NCBI GenBank assembly: GCA_963377175.1 | Contig: CAUJNA010000472.1 | Span: 158,494 to 222,493, forward strand | Source: Effrenium voratum | Lineage: Eukaryota; Sar; Dinophyceae; Suessiales; Symbiodiniaceae | DNA: 64,000 nucleotides | Direction of reading: 5' to 3' | In this document: piece by piece, positions 10,725 through 20,234 of the stretch | Position numbering within the stretch: the first letter of the stretch is position 1 | Layout of the letters: each line of letters opens with the position of its first letter | The notes under the pieces: generated by a model | Seen by the model: the letters and a program-made list of their open reading frames with translations, nothing else | What the model was told of the DNA's origin: nothing | Database searches by the model: none | Made by a program: the position numbers and the translations under genes

Positions 10725-11396
10725 GGCATGGACAGGCCCCTCTCGCATGCTGAGCGGGTGTGATGCCACTACACCAACCGCCCCTGAGCTGAAGCTCTGT
10801 CACGGCCCGCCCGTGGCCTTTTTTCTTCCTTTCTGCTGCCGGCGCACTCCTTTGCTGTGCGCAAACGAGTGCGGGCCCGCCCGTTCGGCCTCTTTTCTTC
10901 CTTTCTGCTGCCGGCGCACTCCTTTGGTTGGTGCTCGCTGTGGACAAACGAGTGCGGCCTGGAACAGTGCGGGAAGCGAAGCTTTTGTGGCTGGCCGCTC
11001 CCTCTGGACCGATAGCCTTACTGCATCTTGGACTCAAACGCGACGTTAGGCACCCGGCCGCGGCGGAGCAGGCTGCCGGCGCACTCCTTTGGTTCGTGCT
11101 CGCTGCGGCGAGGCGAGTGCGGCCTCCCAGCGCGCTGGACGCGAAGCTGTTCTTGCTGGTTGCGCCCTGGGGGCCGATAGCTTTCTATTCTACTTTCTAC
11201 TTTCTATATAGGATTCAAAAGTGACGTTGCCGCGGCGGAGCAGCCGCCGTTGGTAAGACGCACAGCACACCCAAAAGGGAGAAAGACCAGCGATAAGCAA
11301 ACGGTGACAGACGCAGGCGCACATGGGCATGGACAGGCCCCTCTCGCATGCTGAGCGGGTGTGATGCCACTACACCAACCGCCCCTGAGCTGAAGC
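10725..11396 (-). ncRNA. Two tRNA-like SINE copies that lost the T arm/B-box
   Basis: The tRNA-like blocks at about 10725-10795 and 11326-11396 share a 16-bp deletion of the GGGGATTGAGCCCGGT segment. This removes the T arm and B-box while keeping the A-box and anticodon region. Both sit in the 602-bp higher-order unit, so the deletion happened once and was then amplified passively; they should be transcriptionally dead as Pol III units. Confidence 0.55.
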
Positions 11397-11812
11397 TCTG
11401 TCACGGCCCGCCCGTGGCCCTTTTTCTTCCTTTCTGCTGCCGGCGCACTCCTTTGCTGTGGGCAAACAAGTGCGGGCCCGCCCGTTCGGCCTCTTTTCTT
11501 CCTTTCTGCTGCCGGCGCACTCCTTTGGTTGGTGCTCGCTGTGGACAAACGAGTGCGGCCTGGAACAGTGCGGGAAGCGAAGCTTTCGTAGCTGGCCGCT
11601 CTCTCTGGACACATAGCTTTACTGCATGTACGATCCCTTCCCATCTTTCTTTCCGTTTCCTTTCTGCTGCCGGCGCACTCCTTTGCCTGGTGCTCGCTGT
11701 GGCAAAACGAGCGCGGCCTCTTAGCGCGCTGTACGCGAAGCTGTTCTTGCGAGCAGGCATGCAGGACCGATGCGCAAGATTTTTGCGCTGCGCTGCCAGA
11801 TTTCCGCACACG

Positions 11813-12827
11813 TCATTTCGCGCGCCAGTCCTTGGTCTGGCAAAAGCGTTTGCTGTTTGGCTCTTCGTGCTGGACCCGGATCCGGCCTTGCCTCGTGCTC
11901 GACTGCACTGTCGCTCCGCAGGTCGGACACGCATGCTCGTACCTCGCACCATCTTCGCGGCGCACAACCTGTCCCTCGCGAACTTGGAAGCGGCGCCCGC
12001 AATGCCGTCGCGTGTCAACCGTGCCGCTCCAGACGCCTGACTCCACGTCGGCGCTGCAGTGCGGGCAAGTGTACGTTCGCTGCGAGCGCTCTGCCTTCTT
12101 TTCGGCCTCCTTTCCTCGGTCGTGTGGCTCCGACGCCTGCACCGCTGCGCCGCGCCTGTCCCGCGCGCAAATAATGTCTGCGATGCATGCGCGGATCTCG
12201 GCCAGCGCCCGGCGCTTCTGGGCTGCGCGTCTGCGCGCTAATCGCGCGGCGCTCTTCTTGGCGATCGCTTTTGTGTCACGTGCTCGGAGGCAGGCATTGC
12301 ACTCTTGCTTCCCGTTCCGCGTCCTCTTGTACCGCGAGAACGCGGCAACTGCGCATCTCTCCTTGCACTGCACGCATGTCCACTGGCCTCGTTCCTTTGC
12401 GCTGCAGTCCTTGCACACTTGGCGCGCCTTGCGCCGTGTTTGCCGCGCCGCCTTGCTGAAATCGCTCTCTGTTTTCGACTCTCCGCAACGCGCGCACGCA
12501 TGGGTTTCGATGCAATTGCAGCAGACTCGTTGCAGCTCGCTTCGCTTTCTATGCCACTTCTCGAAGAACCCTGCCCGAGGCTGCCAGTAGTAGCAAACGC
12601 AGCATTGCCACGGGTGGCCTGCGCTTTCGTGCCGCCCGGTGCATTCTTTACACACTCCGCTGGCGTCCTCTCGTTTCCATCGCCCCGCAGTGTACGCGCA
12701 ACGACCCTTCCGCTGCAGGCATTCGACGCGCTCTTTCTCGACGAGGTACTTTTTTCCAATGGCTTCCCAATCGATGACCTCCCCCCTCCAAACTCGCAAA
12801 AGCAGGTTACGGCCGAACTCGTCTCCG
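11813..12827 (-). pseudogene. Cys-rich C-terminal region of Pif1-like helicase protein
   Basis: The minus-strand frame (about 330 codons) begins NLLLRVWRGEVIDWEAIGKK and then carries at least six CxxC or CxxxC pairs in treble-clef-like spacing (CKEC, CCVCYYW, CCNC, CARC, CKDC, CVQC, CNAC, CPHC, CPTC). It is in the same frame as the helicase segment above 12830 and is separated from it by one TAA codon, so the two probably made one protein. Cys-rich tails of this kind accompany Pif1/RecD-type helicases in repeat-associated protists; this association is from general knowledge, not checked here. Confidence 0.6.
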
Positions 12828-12829
12828 CG

Positions 12830-13310
12830 TTAAAACGGCTCCAAGTCGACCGGGCGAAATATCCCCAGCTTCCGTCTCCCTTCAACCCGCGTCATGGCCA
12901 CGTACGATGTCAACGGGTTGTCTCCCTTCTTCATGGCTATGTCCACGACTGCGCCGTTGACTGCTGTTATCCCTTGCGCCCCGTGCGCTGTCAACGCGAA
13001 CGCCGGGCTCAGGGGCAGCTGTCGGCGAGACACGCGAAGCTGTGGTTTCTTGCGCTTCTCATCGAGGAACCACGCACTTCGAACTGGCGCAGCGGGCAGG
13101 ACGCAGTCTTCTTGTATGCCATCGACGCGCCATGTCTTGCTCGTGCGGAACTTCACGTACACGGCCGCTGGCATTTCCGCCCAATAACGCACATGCCCGT
13201 CCGCACGCGTCACCTCGCTTTTGTCGCCCGTGTGCGTCCAGCCACGCATAGTCCCCGCGCAGCCGCGCAGCCAGAACAAAAAAAAACTGGGCTGGCCCCC
13301 AGTGGAGGGG
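12830..13310 (-). pseudogene. Pif1/RecD-like SF1 helicase, C-terminal fragment
   Basis: The frame contains YWAEMPAAVYVKF, then LPLSPAFALTAHGAQGIT (SF1 helicase motif V-like, aligning with the UvrD_C_2 segment TIHKSQG) and LTSYVAMTRV (motif VI-like, YVALSRV in relatives), ending RPVDLEPF before a TAA at about 12828. Walker A and B motifs are absent, since the fragment is cut at its 5' side near the insert's right end. The internal stop suggests a nonsense mutation, with the Cys-rich tail continuing in frame. The fragment is non-functional as it stands. Confidence 0.65.
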
Positions 13311-13331
13311 TCGGCGGCACTGGGCGGCAGC

Positions 13332-14060
13332 AATGGGAGGTAATGAGGCACTGCACCGGTAGGCACTCCAGGGCGAGCAAAAGGGCTCTCTCAACCGCCG
13401 AGTCAGATTCCTCACACAGGCAAGTCCGTCATACGACCAACGTCGGAATAAGTAAAGAAAAGCAAGTAAAGACCTTCCCCGCTTGACTGCATTTACTGCG
13501 TGCTGGTGTGGTTGTTGGGCTCTGCTTTTCGATGATGCCTTGTTCTCTTTCAGGCGCATGCGGCTGGGGCGGTTTGTTGCCTCGCAGAGTGCCTCCCTTG
13601 CATCTCCCCTGAAGTGCCTTGCAATCCCAAGATTGCTGGTTGGCCGGCCTGGGATCAGGGAAATGAATGGGCTCGCGTGCCCGCCCGTAGTGCGCAACGC
13701 ATGGAAATGAATGGGCTCACGGGTTTCCACGTCGAGAGGCCCTAGCTTGCTCGGCTTGGCTGGGTCTTGTTGAGTTGTAAGGGGCTGCTGTTGGCTGTTG
13801 GCCCGTTTCCCCTCTTTCCCAAACCCTAAGGCTCTTCGAAGAGAGAGAAGAGAGAGAAGAGAGAGAAGAGAGAGAAAAAAAAAGAGAGAGAAAAAAAAGA
13901 GAGAGAAAAAAAAAGAGAGAGAAAAAAAGAGAGAGAAAAAAAAAGAGAGAGAAGGGAGAGAAAAAAAGAGAGAGAAGAGAGAGAAGAGACAGAAGAGAGA
14001 GAAGAGAGAGAAGAGAGAGAAAAAAAGAGAGAGAAGAGAGAGAAGGGAGAGAAGAGCGAG
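13332..14060. repeat. Duplication copy B, right part
   Basis: This segment repeats 6856-7560 at a constant offset of 6,476 bp, beginning AATGGGAGGTAATGAGG directly at the insert edge. It ends in GAGA array 3 (13836-14066). Confidence 0.9.
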
Positions 14061-14066
14061 AAAGAT
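13836..14066. repeat. GAGAGAAGA microsatellite, array 3
   Basis: Third purine array, homologous to array 2 but with more poly-A interruptions. It closes the duplicated block. The sequence after it (from 14067) is unique. Confidence 0.85.
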
Positions 14067-14364
14067 GCAATGCACATCACATCACGCCTCATTTCTGGGA
14101 ACTGTGGCTCTGCCAGCACGGCCTCCGACCCAACCCAACTTAAAAACTCACGCACCGAGTCCAAGTCTCGCCTCCGCCAGCTGCGTGGTCAGGAAAGCCA
14201 CTGTTGCCCCTGCCTGCGGAGCTGCGGAGGCAAGTTGACGTTTTGCTTCAGTTGACGTTTTGCTTCGTGTCAACGCGTGCCTCAGCGTACCAGCGGCAAA
14301 GGGCCTCACAGTTGAAAGAAAGCTTGAAGTCACGGAAACGGTTCAGTTCCGAAGTTCCTTACCT

Positions 14365-14437
14365 TTCCTCTCACTTCGCTCACTTCGCTCACTTCGCTCA
14401 CTTCACTCACTTCGCTCACTTCGCTCACTTCGCCTCT
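14365..14437. repeat. 9-bp minisatellite (TCACTTCGC)
   Basis: Roughly eight tandem units of TCACTTCGC with one CACTTCACT variant. It lies in NRPS intron sequence. Confidence 0.8.
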
Positions 14438-14794
14438 GGCAGCAGTCGGACCTCATCGTCAGGGGCTGGCAGGACACAGCCGCCCACGGAGAGCGTCGGC
14501 CAGATCTCCTGCAGCTACGTGCACTCCGAGTACTCTGAGTACTCCGAGCGCTCGAATGCAGATCTGAAAGAGTTGCACTCCGCCATGGAGGCGTCGAAGG
14601 AGAGGCCGGCCATGTGCGGAACACGGTCCTGCACTCGAATCAAGCAGATCAAGCAGATCAAGGGGATGGGTCAAAGCTTCGTGAATTCCTCTTCGGTGAG
14701 CTGGTAGTAGGGCACATGCCACTGGACATATGCTGAAAGGTTGGCGTGAGTCAGGACCACGCCCTGGAGAGCGAATCTTGCCTATTTTGATTCG

Positions 14795-14852
14795 GCTGAT
14801 GTGGGCCTTGGGGACTCCTGTAGACCCGCTGGTAAACAAGATGTAAGCCTCA
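14795..14852 (-). CDS. NRPS: adenylation core A3 exon
   Basis: Behind an acceptor-like TGTGAG, the minus strand reads AYILFTSGSTGVPKAH, a near-perfect core A3 (P-loop-like ATP-binding motif YxxFTSGSTGxPK, lysine intact). It continues the A domain begun at 15870-15490, and the next core (A4/5) is 8.6 kb away at 6190, so the intervening intron holds the duplications and the 5.2-kb insert. A donor-like GT lies a few codons after PKAH. Confidence 0.75.
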
Positions 14853-14999
14853 CATGCGGAATGAGCTGAGCCATGCGAACAGAGACCGAGGCTCGAGCCG
14901 CGTCTTCTGGAGCGACGCTTTGCGCCAAGTCTGGCCACGCCCAATGTCAGAAGCGGTCAAAAGGGCAAGTGACTCGCGGTGACGCCGAATGCGCTCCTG

Positions 15000-15480
15000 G
15001 AGATGCGCCGTGTCGATAGTCTTCCACCCGGAGAACTGGACTCGTGAGCCACGAGGTGTCCAGCGCCGCACTGGCAATCACCAAGCTGACCTGCCGATCT
15101 GTGGCGCGTCGCCGTGCGCGTCGCCGTGCGCGTCGCCGCATGTCGAGCACCCCGTGTCAAGCACCCCCGTGTCGAGCACCCACAGGCGGCACCTCTGCAT
15201 CTTGGAGCATCTGTTCCTCCCAGCACTTGGAAGCATGGGTTGAGAGCACTGGCTGAGGTCCGTGCAAGTCGTGGGCGGGGCGTCTTCACGTCCAGTGGCA
15301 TGCACGTGCCGCCTCACGCTGGGCGGTTTGCACACCTTCGGCAGCGGTCGCCTCGCCTGCTCGCCAGGCTGCGAGTAGGGCAACCACCTAGCATTGTATT
15401 GCATGCCATGTGCCTCATATGAGACTCATATGACTCGTATGAGTCAACATATGACTCATATGAGCCAAGATGCACTGCGC
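15000..15480. other. NRPS intron with short satellites
   Basis: No coding motif is seen. It contains GTGCGCGTCGCC repeats (15108-15138), GTGTCGAGCACCC repeats (15140-15182) and a palindromic CATATGACTC-type tract (15415-15465) made of alternating ATGAGTC and GACTCAT words. Confidence 0.5.
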
Positions 15481-15489
15481 ATCTATGGC

Positions 15490-17165
15490 TAGTGCTTGCG
15501 GGTACAGGGCAGCCCGGCCATGGCCACACCGCGCTCCAAGAAGATGGCCACACGGGCCCCGGTGCCGGCTCTGGCGGCCGCAGCCAGGCGCCCGGCAAAG
15601 GCCCAGAGCTCACCGTGGCTCAGCGGACCCAACGGGTCCCCCGCACGCACCTCGATCGAATGACTGGGACAGAAACCTGAAACCACGACACTCCGAGGAT
15701 TCCGAGGATTCCGAGTCCGAGATGTAGGGCCCTTGCCACGGCCTCCCGGGCCGGCCATCTGCTTGCAGCCTCTGACAGCTGCTCCAGCAGTGTGGGGGCT
15801 GCCACCGTCGCTGTCCGGTTGAAGTCGTGCAGCACCCGGGCCTCCTGAAACTTCCACTCTCCCACTCTCCCACTCTCCCTCTCTCTCGAGACGAGCAGCC
15901 AACGGAATCGTCAGACCCTTCAGATCCTCCTCCACGGAGATCCAGCGCAGGTCCCGGACCAAAGCCCCGCTTCGCAGGCCCTCCAGTAGCCGGCACATGT
16001 CTTCCTCACCCGTCACTTGTGCACGTGACTCCTTTCAAGCAATTCCCCTCCTGCGCTTGCTTCACCCATCTCTCTGAAAACATGGAGCTCCATGACCACC
16101 TGGGCCGACAAAAAACACGACGCGGGAGAACAGAATCCTTCTTGAGGCGAGATGCTTCACAGAATCCTTGACTGGAAGCAAGAATAGCTCCACTCCTGGC
16201 AGAGTGGCCCTTGGCTATGTGCAACTGAGCATACGCATGCCGCGCATGGTGAGCACCTTGCCTGCGGGCGGGTCAAGAACCTGTGCGCAGCTGCTTGTCT
16301 GCCAAGCCTTTCGAACGCGGGCCGGCCTCGCCATCGCCATCACCAATCACCACCTGCGACTCTCTCAAGAGGCAGTCCTTGACTTGACAAATTTGGCCAC
16401 TCCTGTGGCCAGCATTTGCAAGGTTGCCGGGGCACCGCCTGGCAGACGCGAGAGCGAATGAAAAGCTTGAGGCAAAGCGTGCCTGCAGCAGGCTTAAGGT
16501 CTGCTGGGATGCCTACAGGGTGAGCAACGAGAGGGATAAACAAGATCAAAACCCGTAACGGGCGCCTCCGTCACGCGCACAAACTGGGGCGTCTGCGACA
16601 ATGTACAATATTCAACACTCGCTCGCATGTCTCCACAGCCATCCAGCAACCTCAAGTTTCGGACCAGAACCCAGAAAAAAAAGGCCTGAACCCTTGCGTC
16701 TTTGATGCCAACCACGATGTCCTCCTGCAATGTGTCTGTCTATGTGCGAGCCGTCAGCTGACATGCCTAAGATGCATAGCCGATAGCTTACATTGCACCA
16801 CTTTCGCCTCACTCGCAGTGTGTTCCTCGCATAGCCACGGAAATATGCTGTAGCCATGCACCGTGGAAGCTTGGGAAGCTTAGTGAACCAATCTCAGGCC
16901 AAAACCTTAACATGTCATTGCCCCGAAGTCTTTTGCATGTGCTTTGCGATCTTTTGACTGCACTGCTCCCTCTCCAACACCTCACTCCATCGTTAAAACA
17001 AGACCTTCCGCTTGAAGCTCCCGTGAAGCTCCCGTGAAGCTCCCGAGGCTCCGGAGGCTCCTGGCGGGTGTACTTCTGCAGCAGCGCCACCAGCGCGGCG
17101 ATCAGCTCCGGAAGCGGGCGCTCCCAGCGCAGCTCCACCTCGCCTTCGGCTCTCCTCGAATCGAA
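15490..17165 (-). CDS. NRPS: end of condensation domain and start of adenylation domain
   Basis: Minus-strand exons in order: GEVELRWERPLPELIAALV near 17140-17050 (C-terminal part of a condensation domain), LVRDLRWISVEE near 15980-15945 (C-domain tail), then EARVLHDFNRTATVAAPTLL at 15850-15780 (the classic C-to-A linker followed by the first A-domain helix) and LSHGELWAFAGRLAAAARAG plus GARVAIFLERG at 15620-15520 (A1/A2 region). Frames shift between pieces, which is consistent with introns; an AT-richer intron fills 16050-17000. The true gene start is not visible. Upstream sequence has no clear further C-domain motif. Confidence 0.6.
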
Positions 17166-17837
17166 TGCCACGTGCCTTTGGCTTCCGTCCGAAGGCCAGG
17201 CTCTCCCAAGCAAACAACATGGGATACCGCGGGAGATCCCGATTCTTTCTTGCTAAGACCGCGACGCATCGAGCTCCCGGGGCAAGTCCAACACGGGAAG
17301 CTCGTCGCCTCAATACGGAAGCAAGTCCCCTTGCATTTCTTGCATCTCCAGTTTCCTTTAAGTCAGAACGACCAAGTTGGCATTTGTGAGAGACCAATGC
17401 TCCAGGCATGCGCGCCTGCATACGTGCTCATCAGCTTTGGATGTGACAATGTGGACTGAAAGCTTGGGGTCTATGACAGTCTAGTGATCCAATTGAGTCT
17501 GTTCAACGTCTGGCTTGAGCCTGCTGGGCTCCGGCAAGAAGTTTCCAAACCGCTTTGCCACGAGCACGGAAAGTTGCACGCCTCCCAAGCTCGCCTTTTG
17601 TTCCGGGAAGAACATACATCGCGCATGCTAAGCAGCTGGGCCGGCATAGAGTGGCCTGAACAGCGGAAACAGCGCAACCCCACAATCCATCCCCACTCCC
17701 AAGCCTGGTCGACACCTGCACGGCGGAGTCCCCTGCAAGACCATAGCGCTGGAGCGGCAGCGGATCCTGCCGCGACGCCACAGGCCAAGTGCCCGAAACC
17801 GGTTTGGACCAAAACCAAATCGGCATCCGATCGACCC

Positions 17838-17955
17838 ATTGAAGTCCCGCAGCTCTTTGGTGCCCGCGAAGAGCTTCATGCAGAGGTACGGGATGCCCAC
17901 CTCCGAGGTGATGCGGCCCTTGAGCTGTGCCACCGTGGTGTCTCCTGTCACGTGC
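17838..17955 (-). CDS. Ubiquitin-like domain exon
   Basis: The minus strand encodes TGDTTVAQLKGRITSEVGIP followed by KLFAGTKELRD, matching the ubiquitin-fold pattern (T-V-x-x-L-K-x-x-I at strand 2/helix 1, then L-F-x-G-x-x-L). Only one exon is seen. In dinoflagellates such domains often sit with ankyrin repeats, and an ankyrin-like exon is 2.4 kb upstream (20360-20455) on the same strand. They may be one gene, but I cannot join the exons. Confidence 0.45.
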
Positions 17956-18898
17956 TCCTGGCGCAGGCTCTGATCAGCTCGGGAAGAGCAGGAGGGCTTG
18001 GTGGAAGCGTTCACGGAGCGCGGCACGTGCACAGCTCAAGTGCAACGAGCTCAACCAGCACCAAGGACACAGCCAGAGAACAGCGAGGCGAGGTGCCTTG
18101 ATGTGGCCCCCGCCGGGCAAGCGACACCTTCGCCAAGTGCCACACCCCACCTCGCCCTTTCGCCACTTTCACCACTTGCTTGCGCCAAGGCCCTAAGGCC
18201 CTGGCTCCAGGTCGAAGGAGCAGGGGCAGGTCCCCATGTGCACCACAGGCCCGCCCGGGCAATCATCGGGCACCTGGGGACGGATGCGATTGTGCTTGGC
18301 AAGGGGCGGGAAGGTTAGGGACCCGGCAACATTGTACTCCAGCAGGGTGGCGTCCTTGAAGGTGGCCGATCCAAACCAAGCAAGATGCGCGAGTGCGCAC
18401 CTCATCTGCCAACTCAACGCCGTTGAAGAAGAGGGGCTCGTTTGCCTGGCAGAGCCACAAAACAGACCGCAGAGGCCAGGCAATCAGCCTCTGCGGCAAG
18501 TCTGGCTTTGAGGTCTTGCTTCAGCTCCCGGATGGAGTCTGTCTCCTGCACATCTCATGAATGGCACACACCGAACCTCAGTACATCCGCATTAGCTCTC
18601 CTCAACTGTAACAACGAGGATCTGCTGCTGGCTATTCTTGATGCACAGGTCGTATGGCATCACTGTGGCGCGCTTCCGCCCGAGAGGGCTCACCGCGCCC
18701 TTTAGCCAAATGTAAGGTGCACGTACCTAATCTCCGGCATCTTGGCACCATGGCACCCTGGACCCTTTTGCTGGTTTTGCGCTCGGCTTTGCTTTCGGCC
18801 TCTTTTTGCAACTCTATCGCTACGCCAATTCGGCACAGCTCTACAGGTTGAAGGTAGCGCGGTTCCGCGGTACGCACAGCACCTCGTGCATCGAAAAA

Positions 18899-19062
18899 GA
18901 TCGGCAGCGGGTTGCCCATTTCGGGTCCGCCTGGCTCCTGGCACGCAGCCACACAAGACGGCAAGATTCGGCAAGATGGCAAGATGGCAAGACGGCAAGA
19001 CCCAGCTGGGTTGGCGCTTCAGCAACTCCAGCGAGCGTCCGGCGAATTTTCGGACCACTTCC
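18899..19062 (-). repeat. Duplicated exon-containing segment, copy 1
   Basis: About 165 bp that recurs at 19985-20160. On the minus strand it encodes QEVVRKFAGRSLELLKRQ and then a run of CTTGCCAT/CTTGCCG repeats (intron-like). Here the frame stays open upstream (EERRKACQ), whereas copy 2 has a splice-acceptor-like GTAG right before GAAGTGG. I read it as an exon plus intron start that was duplicated within a host gene. Confidence 0.5.
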
Positions 19063-19151
19063 TGGCACGCTTTCCTTCGCTCTTCACTATGTGCCACTGT
19101 CTAAAGGCTCTAGCAAAGGCTTCGGCTTCGTTCTCGGCTTCATCTCGAATG

Positions 19152-19178
19152 CTTGCCAAAAAAAAAAAAAAAGCAAAA
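19152..19178. repeat. Poly-A tract
   Basis: A run of about 15 A followed by AGCAAAA. It could be the tail of a minus- or plus-strand retroposed copy, but no target duplication or body was found, so it is listed only as a simple repeat. Confidence 0.4.
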
Positions 19179-19984
19179 TCACTGGCTAAAGGATATGCTA
19201 AGGGGCATTATATAGAACACGACACGTGTTGTGCGTCCGCAAAGCGATGCAGGCCGCCCTCTGGAGAATAGTGACAACGATTGCCTGCATATTTTTTTTA
19301 TTACAGAATATAAATACATCAAAGAACTGGCAACGGCGCACCAAGCACTGCTGTCATGTCATGAGCCACAGTTGTGTACATGCGGCGATGGTCTTAGGAA
19401 CGGCCAATGCTAAAGCGTCTTGGCGCTGTCCGTGCCTACTGCTCCTAATTACTCAGGTCCTGCGTTGAGCCAAAGTACGGCTCGTGATACCAAGCCATTG
19501 GTCACACTCTTCTGCAGTTTGAGTTGTGCCAGCCACGGCAAAAAACATCCCGTGAGAGGGGTGCAACTTTCGTATTGCTGCCAGGTCAGTCCCAGTTGCT
19601 TTTGGCAGCAAATATTTCTGTCCAGTTACAACTATCATTAATTATCCATCCAAGTTCTCTGTGTGGCTTGTGCAAGCGCGCAAATTCTCTGTGCCACGTA
19701 CACTAGCGCTGCGCAGTCCAGTCTCTCGAAAGATTTGCTCTGCTCTTGTCACACGGAGTGGGGCATGTCCCACGCCTTCCGGGCGTCGGCTTTCGGCGAA
19801 GAAACAGGCCAGCTTGGCAGCTCGAGGTGGGACACTGAAAAGGCGCGCTCTCGCGATCCGTGCAGCACCTTGCATCGGGTGCATCGAGTGCATCGAGCGC
19901 ATCGAGAGCATCGGGTCGACGCCGACGCTTCAGGAAGGTGAGGGCAGCGCTGGAAAACGTTGAGACCGAAGATAGAAAGCTCGG

Positions 19985-20160
19985 TGGCAGCAGCGGGTTG
20001 CCCAATTCGGGTGCGCCTGGCTCCTGGCACACAGCCACACAAAATGGCAAGATTCGGCAAGATTCGGCAAGATGGCAAGACGGCAAGACGGCAAGACCCA
20101 GCCGGTTTGGCGCTTCAGCAACTCCAGCGAGCGTCCGGCGAATTTTCGGACCACTTCCTA
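19985..20160 (-). repeat. Duplicated exon-containing segment, copy 2
   Basis: Second copy of the 165-bp segment at 18899-19062, about 90 percent identical by eye, with extra GGCAAGATTC units. The encoded EVVRKFAGRSLELLKRQ is unchanged while the repeats next to it vary, which suggests coding constraint on this peptide. Confidence 0.5.
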
Positions 20161-20234
20161 CGCGGCCCTTTCCCTCATGTCTTCGATTCGCCGACTCTTT
20201 GAAGTGAGAGCACTTTGGGCCTTGCTCGGGCGCT

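Larger units (their letters stand above)
8850..11760 (-). repeat. Higher-order array of tRNA-Ala-like SINE units
   Basis: The core CTGCCGGCGCACTCCTTTGG occurs about 16 times between 8360 and 11690. Interspersed on the minus strand are five tRNA-like blocks (about 9035-9118, 9600-9680, 9880-9962, 10725-10795, 11326-11396). A 602-bp higher-order unit is repeated at about 10312-10911 and 10912-11513, with a third partial copy after it. Long runs, such as the one ending in TTCTATATAGGATTCAAAAG, are shared between units. This looks like SINEs and their flanks amplified by unequal exchange. Confidence 0.75.
8177..13331. mobile_element. 5,155-bp insertion with short inverted ends, carrying SINE array and helicase remnant
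   Basis: Comparison with the uninterrupted copy A defines both edges exactly: left flank ends CCATAT (8176) and right flank resumes AATGGG (13332), with no target duplication visible. The left end begins CCGCCGACCCC and the right part contains its reverse complement GGGGTCGGCGG, 14 bp inside the right edge, so short inverted repeats are present. Cargo is the repeat array 8223-11760 and a minus-strand Pif1-like helicase remnant 11813-13310. The lack of target duplication plus a helicase recalls Helitrons, but the TC start and CTRR end of Helitrons are not evident, and no Rep domain is seen. It may be a composite of several insertions. Confidence 0.65.

Noticed and set aside
8223..11760. Regular repeats resembling a CRISPR array
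   Set aside because: Units are hundreds of bases, spacers are not unique, no cas genes; these are SINE-derived tandem units in a eukaryotic genome.
8177..13331. Canonical Helitron
   Set aside because: Helicase-like remnant and no target duplication fit, but TC/CTRR ends, 3' hairpin and Rep motif are not seen.
19152..19178. Poly-A tail of a retrocopy
   Set aside because: No target duplication, no intronless gene body adjacent in either direction.
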